Source: Methanomicrobiales archaeon (lineage in GTDB: Archaea > Halobacteriota > Methanomicrobia > Methanomicrobiales > Methanoculleaceae). Taken from it: 7,094 nt of DNA. Below are positions 1-4,463 of this stretch, in pieces. The position numbers and the translations under genes are program-made. Numbering within the stretch: the first letter of the stretch is position 1; each line of letters begins with the position of its first letter. The stretch lies in NCBI GenBank assembly GCA_012510335.1, contig JAAZIF010000139.1, positions 1 through 7,094 on the forward strand, in the 5' to 3' direction. The notes below the pieces were generated by a model, which was given only the letters and a program-made list of their open reading frames with translations, was not told where the DNA came from and did not search any database.

Positions 1-1
1 C

Positions 2-279
2 TGCGAGTTCGCGTTCTACGGTGACCGCGACAGCTGCCGGGTGGAGCTCACCGACGCCATCCCCGAGTCGTTCGCGCAGAACGCGTTCCTCTTAAACATC
101 GACTACTTTCTCGCCGAGGAGAAGGGCGTCCCGCTCGACGGGGCGGCCGACCGGCTGGAGATCGCTCACACGCATGTGCGCGATATCTTCACCATCAGGG
201 AGGAGGTGCCGGCGATCGCGCGCCCCAGGCCAGGGCAGGAGCATTATCATTGGAAACTGCCGGCATCGCCCGGCGATAA
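2..279 (+). CDS. 3' part of an unidentified upstream gene; end uncertain
   Basis: The frame starting at base 2 is open from the left edge. Up to about base 235 it has almost only G or C at codon third positions, so I read it as real coding sequence. The visible peptide begins CEFAFYGDRDS and continues with IPESFAQNAFLLNIDYFLAEEKG; I do not recognise the family. After about base 235 third positions become mixed and the frame runs on with no stop into cofE. The nearest stops in the other plus frames are TAA at 277-279 and TAG at 296-298, so the true end may be reached through a frameshift or a sequencing error. The end given here is the first of those stops and is a guess. A natural N-terminal extension of CofE is possible but less likely, because CofE proteins start where the ATG at 329 lies. 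The 5' end is outside the window. Confidence 0.5.
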
Positions 280-293
280 ACCCGAGCATTTTT
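259..293 (+). terminator. possible hairpin plus T-tract between the upstream gene and cofE
   Basis: GCCGG at 259-263 can pair with CCGGC at 270-274 around a 6-base loop, and a T5 run follows at 289-293. The 15 bases between stem and T run are longer than in a classical intrinsic terminator. Archaeal termination relies mainly on the T-rich run. The element lies where codon bias fades, which fits an intergenic region even though one frame stays open. The call is weak. Confidence 0.25.
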
Positions 294-328
294 CTGTAGC
301 CGGATACGACCAATTACCTGTGAGCTCC

Positions 329-1075
329 ATGGAGATCCAGGTAATCGGTGTTCAGGGCCTCCCCCTGATCCAGAAAGATGACGATCTTCCGGCCCTGATC
401 TGCGATCGGGTCACGTTTGAGGATGGAGACATCCTCACCCTCGCCTCATCCATCTACTCAAAGGCAAAGGGTTTCACCCGCGACCTTGCCGCCATCACCC
501 CGGGCGCTGATGCCGTGCGGATTGCCGCAAAGACGAAAGAAGACCCCCGGTTTGTGCAGGCGGTCCTGGACTCGTCACGCGACATCCTGCTTGAATACCC
601 CTTCATCCTCGCAGAGGTGTCCTCCGGCCACATCGGCGTGCGCGCGGGTGTCGACCACAGCAACATCGAAGACGGCCGGATCATCATCCTCCCACCCGAT
701 CCGATGGGGGCCGCCGCAGAGATCCGGGACGCGATCCGTGATCTCACGAAGAAGGATGTCAGGGTTATCATCACCGATACCTGCGGGCGATCATTCCGGC
801 GCGGCCAGACCGGCATCGCCATCGGATGGGCGGGGATGACCGCGATCAACGACTACCGGGGCGACACCGACCTCTTCGGCCACATCCTTGAGATAACCGA
901 AGAGGCGGTGGTCGATGAGATCGCAGCCTTCGCAAACTTTGTCATGGGCGAGAGCCACCAGGGCGTCCCCGCCGTGGTATTTCGCAACTGCAAGGCCTGG
1001 AACGGGCATGATGCGATCTACTTCACACAGAAGGAGGATATCATCAGGGCGGCCCTGAAGAACAAAAAAGATTAG
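329..1075 (+). CDS. cofE: Coenzyme F420:L-glutamate ligase
   Basis: CofE adds the first and then a gamma-linked second L-glutamate to F420-0 using GTP and a divalent metal, giving F420-2, the cytosolic hydride carrier of methanogenesis. From the ATG at 329 the protein is 248 residues, the usual size for archaeal CofE. Family landmarks in order are the N-terminal strand MEIQVIGVQGLPLI, a SKAKG segment (44-48), GVDHSNI (107-113), the ITDTCGRSFRRGQTGIAIG block (148-166) and DYRGDTDLFG (175-184). The last two match the conserved nucleotide/metal-binding core, with Cys152 where many family members have Phe. The frame is open far upstream (an in-frame GTG lies at 41), but the ATG at 329 matches the family N-terminus and has GTGA at 320-323 as a weak ribosome binding site. 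The stop overlaps the stop of the convergent Sec61-beta gene. Confidence 0.93.
   Translation: MEIQVIGVQGLPLIQKDDDLPALICDRVTFEDGDILTLASSIYSKAKGFTRDLAAITPGADAVRIAAKTKEDPRFVQAVLDSSRDILLEYPFILAEVSSGHIGVRAGVDHSNIEDGRIIILPPDPMGAAAEIRDAIRDLTKKDVRVIITDTCGRSFRRGQTGIAIGWAGMTAINDYRGDTDLFGHILEITEEAVVDEIAAFANFVMGESHQGVPAVVFRNCKAWNGHDAIYFTQKEDIIRAALKNKKD
1064..1069 (-). terminator. T6 tract just past the Sec61-beta stop
   Basis: Read on the minus strand, the Sec61-beta stop TAA is followed after two bases (TC) by TTTTTT. A T run directly after the stop is typical of archaeal transcription termination sites. On the plus strand the same bases are the AAA AAA codons for the Lys-Lys near the CofE C-terminus, so the signal is embedded in coding sequence. 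Confidence 0.5.
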
Positions 1076-1230
1076 AAGACGGCATTCAATATAAAGACGG
1101 CCACTCCGATCACTATGGTTGCGATGATCACGGCTACCGGGCCGATATTTATGGCCCGGTGATCCTCGCTGTCATAGTAATTGACCAGGCCGGCAGAGGA
1201 TACCAGCCTTCCGCCAGATTTTTTCGCCAT
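1072..1230 (-). CDS. Preprotein translocase subunit Sec61-beta (archaeal SecG-type)
   Basis: This 52-residue protein is the small accessory subunit of the SecYE-beta protein-conducting channel in the cytoplasmic membrane. It begins MAKKSGGRLVSSAGLVNYY. The basic, Gly/Ser-rich cytosolic N-terminus followed by SSAGLVNYYD (11-20) and an acidic SEDH patch is the hallmark of archaeal Sec61-beta. A single C-terminal membrane helix spans about residues 29-51 (starting IGPVAVIIATIV) and ends at the C-terminus, as in tail-anchored family members. The open frame extends upstream to 1434, but that part lies antisense to the amidohydrolase gene and is not part of this protein; the ATG at 1228-1230 matches the family start. 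The gene is convergent with cofE (4-base overlap of the stops) and divergent from the amidohydrolase. Confidence 0.93.
   Translation of the reverse strand: MAKKSGGRLVSSAGLVNYYDSEDHRAINIGPVAVIIATIVIGVAVFILNAVF
1219..1224 (+). terminator. T6 tract that may end the cofE transcript
   Basis: A plus-strand TTTTTT lies opposite the AAA AAA codons for Lys3-Lys4 of Sec61-beta. It is the first strong T run downstream of cofE, about 145 bases after its stop. If it is used, the cofE mRNA would carry a tail antisense to essentially the whole Sec61-beta gene. This is inferred from position and composition only. Confidence 0.3.
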
Positions 1231-1252
1231 GCAGGAATATTCTCCCTCCCCA

Positions 1253-1260
1253 TATATAAA
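1253..1260 (-). promoter_or_regulatory. TATA box for Sec61-beta
   Basis: On the minus strand this reads TTTATATA, a perfect match to the archaeal box A consensus. Its centre is about 26 bases from the Sec61-beta ATG, so initiation would fall at or very near the start codon and the mRNA could be leaderless. A purine-rich GGGGAGGG between the box and the ATG (minus strand, about 1243-1250) resembles a ribosome binding site but sits 12-14 bases from the ATG, and may lie upstream of the transcription start. Confidence 0.6.
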
Positions 1261-1270
1261 CTGGATGTAG

Positions 1271-2314
1271 ATGCAAGCCGCAGAGTACGTTCTCACCGGC
1301 CGGGCGCTCCTCGGCGATGAACTAACAGAGGAAGATGTCTGTATCACCATAACTGACGGCATCGTAAGATCGATAGAACCCTGCTCAAAGAGACCGGATC
1401 GCTGGATCATACCCGCCTTCTTCAACGCCCACACGCACCTCGCCGATACCGTCGCGATGGATCTCCCCGTTCAAGGCAGCCTCGCGGAGCTCGTAAAACC
1501 CCCGGGCGGTCTGAAACACAGGATCCTTGCGGCAACCCCGGAGGCTGAACTCATCCGCGGTATGCGCTCAAGCATAATGACCATGATCGCGACCGGGACG
1601 GCCGGGTTCGCCGACTTCAGGGAAGGGGGAGCCGCCGGTGTGGCGGCGCTCCGCGAGGCGGCGGCCGGGCTTCCCTGCCAGCCGATCATACTCGGCCGGG
1701 AGGGCGGGGAAGAGGTGAGCGACGGGGCCGGCATAAGCAGCGTCCACGATGTGGCGAACGCCGAAGAGGTCGTCAGGAGGGCGCGGGCGGCAGGCAGGCT
1801 CGTCGCCTTCCACGCCGGCGAGAAGAACCGGGATGACATCGACGGCGCTCTTGCGTTTGAGCCCGACCTCCTCATCCACTGCACCCACGCAACCGATGCA
1901 GACCTCCGGCGGATCGCCGATATGGGTATCCCCATCGCCGTCTGCCCTAGATCGAACTGGCTGCTCGGGGTTACGAGATCGCCGGCCCATCCGCCGATCA
2001 CGCGCATCCTCGAACTCGGAGGGCGCTTCTTCCTAGGAACCGATAACGTGATGTTCGTTCAGCCCGATATGCTCCAGGAGATGGCTTTTACCGCGACCGT
2101 CCACCGCGCGCCGCCCGCCGAGATCCTGCGTGCCGCGATCGCTGGTGCAGGCCTGGCCGGGAGGAGCGGATTCATTGAAGAAGGGCAGAAAGCCTCTATC
2201 CTCGTGATCGATCCAGAGAGGCGCAATCTTTCTTTCAGCAGGGATATCCGGGCGACCATCATAAAACGGCTGGATTCCTCCTCCATTAAACAAAATATTT
2301 TAAATGTGCAATAG
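1271..2314 (+). CDS. Amidohydrolase-superfamily metalloenzyme, deaminase-like
   Basis: This 347-residue cytosolic TIM-barrel hydrolase belongs to the ATZ/TRZ, cytosine deaminase and MTA/SAH deaminase branch. A short N-terminal beta-sandwich (1-48) is followed by the metal motif NAHTH (His54, His56), HAGE (His181, Glu184), IHCTH (His203, His206), CPRSN (225-229) and GTDN (Asp258), and the chain ends with beta-sandwich strands around 308-330. HxH, the later His residues and the Asp are the mononuclear metal and catalytic set of the superfamily. Glu184 in HAGE fits the proton-shuttling Glu of deaminases, so hydrolytic deamination of a purine- or pyrimidine-like ring is the best guess; the substrate is unknown. 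At 347 residues it is shorter than typical MTA/SAH deaminases (about 420). The ATG at 1271 is preferred because an upstream ATG at 1265 runs straight into TAG. The gene is divergent from Sec61-beta, and I see no clear plus-strand TATA box. Confidence 0.85.
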   Translation: MQAAEYVLTGRALLGDELTEEDVCITITDGIVRSIEPCSKRPDRWIIPAFFNAHTHLADTVAMDLPVQGSLAELVKPPGGLKHRILAATPEAELIRGMRSSIMTMIATGTAGFADFREGGAAGVAALREAAAGLPCQPIILGREGGEEVSDGAGISSVHDVANAEEVVRRARAAGRLVAFHAGEKNRDDIDGALAFEPDLLIHCTHATDADLRRIADMGIPIAVCPRSNWLLGVTRSPAHPPITRILELGGRFFLGTDNVMFVQPDMLQEMAFTATVHRAPPAEILRAAIAGAGLAGRSGFIEEGQKASILVIDPERRNLSFSRDIRATIIKRLDSSSIKQNILNVQ

Positions 2315-2324
2315 AATATAAATA
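2293..2324 (+). promoter_or_regulatory. AT-rich promoter region of the uspA-CBS unit
   Basis: Two TATA-like sequences lie here: AAATATTTTAAAT at 2293-2305, overlapping the end of the amidohydrolase gene, and ATATAAAT at 2316-2323. The second is the better placed, with a predicted start near 2346 that would give a leader of only a few bases before the ATG at 2351. The first would give a leader of about 25 bases that contains GGTG at 2344-2347. The T4 run at 2298-2301 could also help end the amidohydrolase transcript. Confidence 0.45.
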
Positions 2325-2350
2325 AGAAGTATCTGTTCTGCGTGGTGTGT

Positions 2351-2779
2351 ATGTTCCGTAAGATACTTGTTGCCATAGACGGTTCCGAACCGGCCGATCG
2401 TGCCCTGGAAGCAGCCATCAAAGAGGCTGATGCATGGAACTCCGAAATTCATGTCATTTACGTAGTTGAATCCGGGCTTTTTTCATCCCTTCCCATGGAC
2501 AACACACTCGAGATCATCTACAGTGTTCTGCAGAAGGAAGGTGACGAGATCCTCGAATCAGCCCGAAATAAAGTGAATGCAGCAGGCGTCTCTGTTGCCA
2601 CGCATCTCCGGCAGGGGCATGCGGGCTCTCAGATCGTCTCTCTCGCCGAAGACCTTGGGGTCGACCTCATCATCCTTGGATCCCATGGGAAGAGCGGCGT
2701 CGACCGCCTCTTCCTCGGCAGTGTGACCGACTATGTCGTGCGAAACAGTCCGATCACAACGACGGTGGTGAGATCATAG
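2351..2779 (+). CDS. Universal stress protein, UspA family, ATP-binding type
   Basis: This is a single-domain, 142-residue UspA protein, expected to be a cytosolic dimer with an alpha/beta Rossmann-like fold. The N-terminal strand KILVAIDGSEPADRAL carries the nucleotide-contacting Asp10. The C-terminal motif is G-2x-G-9x-G-S (Gly110, Gly113, Gly123, Ser124 in LGSHGKSGVDRLFLGS), the signature of the ATP-binding MJ0577-like subgroup rather than the non-binding UspA subgroup. I choose the ATG at 2351 because MFRKILVAIDGS is the usual family start; the frame also allows GTG at 2342, which would add three residues. The CBS-domain gene follows after 11 bases, so the two are probably co-transcribed, and both bind adenine nucleotides in their families. 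The specific cellular role is unknown. Confidence 0.92.
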   Translation: MFRKILVAIDGSEPADRALEAAIKEADAWNSEIHVIYVVESGLFSSLPMDNTLEIIYSVLQKEGDEILESARNKVNAAGVSVATHLRQGHAGSQIVSLAEDLGVDLIILGSHGKSGVDRLFLGSVTDYVVRNSPITTTVVRS

Positions 2780-2790
2780 ATCCTCAACGG

Positions 2791-3651
2791 ATGCTCGTCC
2801 GTGATTACATGGTGGCCGATGTGGTCTGTGTCGAGATACCGGGAAACAGAGACGACGTCCTGCGCATCCTGAAACGTACGGGTATAAGCGGCGTGCCGGC
2901 CGTCAAGGACGACAAACTCGTCGGCATCATCACCCGCAAGGATCTCCTCCGGAAAGCGGACGAGACCCAGCTCGGGCTCCTGATGACACCCGACCCCGTT
3001 GTCATAAGGCCGGACGCACCCATATCTGAAGCAGCCCAGTTGATGCTACGGCATAACGTCAGGAGACTCCCCGTGGTGGAGGGCGGCGCCCTGACCGGTA
3101 TAATCAGCGTGGCCGACCTCGTCGCCGCCATAGCCCTGATGCGCCTGAACGAACCCATCAAGGAGAACTACGTCAGCAAGACCTACGCCCTCTGGGAAGA
3201 CACCCCTCTCTCACTCGTCGGGAGGATCCTCGAGATCTCAGGCTATGATGCCATCCCCATCCTTATGGAGGATGGGACACTCACCGGCATCATATCGGAG
3301 CGGGACTTGATCAGGCATACCCGCATCGAGGACGGCATCGAGGTCAGCGACTTCTCAAACGGCACCGACGACGACGAGTGGACATGGGAGAGCATCCGGG
3401 ACATGCATACCATCAGTTACGGGATCTCAAGGATCCAGCTCCTCCCGATCCCGGTCAAGAACGCCATGATCAGAAACGTCCTCGCCGTTCCCCTCAACGC
3501 CGAGATCAGCGAGTGTGCATTGAAGATGAAGCGTGCCCGGGTAGACCAGCTCCCGGTCATCAACGGGAACAAGCGGCTCGTCGCCATGCTCTTTGATCGT
3601 GAGTTGATCAAAGTCCTGCTACCGGAGAGGCAGGTCTTACGAAAGAATTAA
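2791..3651 (+). CDS. Four-CBS-domain protein (two Bateman modules)
   Basis: The 286-residue protein consists almost entirely of four CBS repeats: about 3-55 (ending VGIITRKDLL), 60-115 (TGIISVADLV), 122-177 (TGIISERDLI) and 222-277 (VAMLFDRELI). Consecutive repeats pair into Bateman modules, which in other proteins bind AMP, ATP, SAM or related adenosyl ligands and act as energy or metabolite sensors. There is no attached enzymatic, DNA-binding or membrane domain, so it presumably acts by binding a partner or as a nucleotide-responsive scaffold. Repeats 3 and 4 are separated by a spacer (about 178-220) with an acidic, Trp-containing patch GTDDDEWTWE. Repeat 4 is the most divergent, lacking the usual GIIT turn. 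It follows uspA by 11 bases without a clear ribosome binding site, which suggests translational coupling. Confidence 0.9.
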   Translation: MLVRDYMVADVVCVEIPGNRDDVLRILKRTGISGVPAVKDDKLVGIITRKDLLRKADETQLGLLMTPDPVVIRPDAPISEAAQLMLRHNVRRLPVVEGGALTGIISVADLVAAIALMRLNEPIKENYVSKTYALWEDTPLSLVGRILEISGYDAIPILMEDGTLTGIISERDLIRHTRIEDGIEVSDFSNGTDDDEWTWESIRDMHTISYGISRIQLLPIPVKNAMIRNVLAVPLNAEISECALKMKRARVDQLPVINGNKRLVAMLFDRELIKVLLPERQVLRKN

Positions 3652-3665
3652 GAGGCAACGTTCAT

Positions 3666-3689
3666 ATACTATACAGTTATCCATAGTAT
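3666..3689. repeat. Inverted repeat downstream of the CBS gene
   Basis: ATACTAT at 3666-3672 is repeated as its exact reverse complement ATAGTAT at 3683-3689, separated by 10 bases, so the centres are 17 bases apart. It is a 7-base stem of only AT and two GC pairs, too weak for a good terminator and not followed by a T run. A protein-binding operator for psmB or a processing site is possible. No known regulator can be assigned. Confidence 0.4.
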
Positions 3690-3713
3690 CGTGCTACCTT
3701 TCAGCGCGACAAC

Positions 3714-3733
3714 AAAATTTATGTTTTATGATA
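3714..3733 (+). promoter_or_regulatory. Likely TATA/BRE promoter region of psmB
   Basis: AAAATTTATG at 3714-3723 and TTTTATGATA at 3724-3733 are both TATA-like. Initiation about 25 bases downstream would fall near 3745-3757, leaving a leader of roughly 45-55 bases before the psmB ATG. The palindrome CGCTTAAGCG lies at or next to the predicted start site. Confidence 0.45.
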
Positions 3734-3743
3734 TCGTTGTATA

Positions 3744-3763
3744 CGCTTAAGCGCTTTTGAGCG
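3744..3763. repeat. Palindrome cluster in the psmB leader
   Basis: CGCTTAAGCG at 3744-3753 is a perfect 10-base palindrome. The overlapping CGCT (3752-3755) and AGCG (3760-3763) form a second small inverted pair around TTTG. At DNA level this could be an operator overlapping the transcription start. At RNA level the pairs could form alternative 5' hairpins. It may still be chance. Confidence 0.35.
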
Positions 3764-3787
3764 AGTTTAGGCGTTTTAAAGGTTTTA

Positions 3788-3793
3788 GAGGTG
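3788..3793 (+). promoter_or_regulatory. Ribosome binding site of psmB
   Basis: GAGGTG matches the 16S anti-Shine-Dalgarno complement and ends five bases before the ATG at 3799. This settles the start in favour of that ATG over the in-frame TTG at 3757. Confidence 0.75.
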
Positions 3794-3798
3794 TTTCA

Positions 3799-4443
3799 AT
3801 GCTCGATACTTCAAAACAGATTATGACAGGCACAACAACAGTCGGACTGATCTTCAAAGACGGCATCGCCCTTGCCACCGAGATGCGGGCGACGATGGGC
3901 AACCTCATCGCGAGCAAGCGTGCCAAGAAGATCTATAAGATTGCTCCACGGATTGCCATGACCACTGCCGGCGGCGTCGGTGACGCGCAGCAGCTGGTCC
4001 GGATTATGCAGGTCGAGTGCAGTCTCTACGAGATGCGGCGCGGGAGGACGATGTCCGTCGGCGCGGCATCGACCCTTCTCTCGAACTACTTAAACCAGAA
4101 CCGCTACTATCCCTACTACGTCCAGCTCCTAATGGGCGGGTGTGATGGGGATGGACCGAGCGTCTACTCCGTCGATGCTCTCGGGGGGGCAACCAGGGAA
4201 GAGGAGATCGTAGCCACCGGTTCGGGCTCTCCCTTCGCCTACGGCGTGCTTGAGGATCAGTACCGCCCTGACATGACCGAGGAGGAGGCAAAGGATCTCG
4301 CCATCAGGGCGGTCCGGTCGGCGATGCGCCGTGACGCTGGATCCGGAGAGAACATCATGGTGGTCGTGATAATGAAAGATAAATACGAAGAATCAATAGT
4401 GAGCGGGCTGCAGGCGCCATCTGCGGCCCGTCAGACAACCTGA
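3799..4443 (+). CDS. psmB: Archaeal 20S proteasome subunit beta
   Basis: This is the catalytic subunit of the cytosolic 20S proteasome; seven copies form each inner ring. From the ATG at 3799 the precursor has 214 residues. The propeptide MLDTSKQIMTG is 11 residues, and autocleavage before TTTVG would expose Thr12 as the nucleophilic Thr1. Glu28 and Lys44 match the conserved position-17 acid and Lys33 of the mature enzyme. GSGS (141-144) and RRDAGSGENI (177-186, Asp179) correspond to the Ser129 and Asp166 regions of the Thermoplasma enzyme with a two-residue offset. The length is normal. The alpha subunit is not in this window. The gene has its own leader and promoter after the CBS gene, and the aCPSF1 gene follows 20 bases later, so the two may share a transcript. 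The C-terminal tail after about 200 is short and low in complexity. Confidence 0.96.
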   Translation: MLDTSKQIMTGTTTVGLIFKDGIALATEMRATMGNLIASKRAKKIYKIAPRIAMTTAGGVGDAQQLVRIMQVECSLYEMRRGRTMSVGAASTLLSNYLNQNRYYPYYVQLLMGGCDGDGPSVYSVDALGGATREEEIVATGSGSPFAYGVLEDQYRPDMTEEEAKDLAIRAVRSAMRRDAGSGENIMVVVIMKDKYEESIVSGLQAPSAARQTT

Positions 4444-4445
4444 TA

Positions 4446-4451
4446 TTTTTT
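4446..4451 (+). terminator. T6 tract in the psmB-aCPSF1 gap
   Basis: A run of six T begins two bases after the psmB stop and immediately precedes AGGA (4452-4455), the likely ribosome binding site of the aCPSF1 gene. T-rich tracts are the known archaeal termination signal and the recognition sequence of aCPSF1 itself, so partial termination or cleavage here is conceivable. The gap is only 20 bases and there is no hairpin, so full termination is doubtful. Confidence 0.35.
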
Positions 4452-4463
4452 AGGACGATTTTA

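Noticed and set aside
454..849. Long minus-strand open frame inside cofE
   Set aside because: Low-complexity Ser/Arg/Pro composition typical of a GC-rich shadow frame; the opposite strand encodes a clear conserved enzyme.
41..1075. CofE starting at GTG 41 (344 residues)
   Set aside because: The first 96 residues do not resemble CofE, the family starts at the ATG at 329, and third-position bias changes between the two parts.
1231..1434. N-terminal extension of the minus-strand Sec61-beta frame up to 1434
   Set aside because: It is antisense to the amidohydrolase N-terminus, lies upstream of a good TATA box and has no counterpart in Sec61-beta.
1471..2007. 178-residue minus-strand open frame inside the amidohydrolase gene
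   Set aside because: Shadow frame of a GC-rich gene; its composition is Ser/Arg/Ala-rich with no recognisable motif, and all metal motifs are on the plus strand.
3652..3798. Small RNA gene or riboswitch in the CBS-psmB gap
   Set aside because: The inverted repeats are short and AT-rich and do not form a recognisable conserved fold; promoter and operator explanations are simpler.
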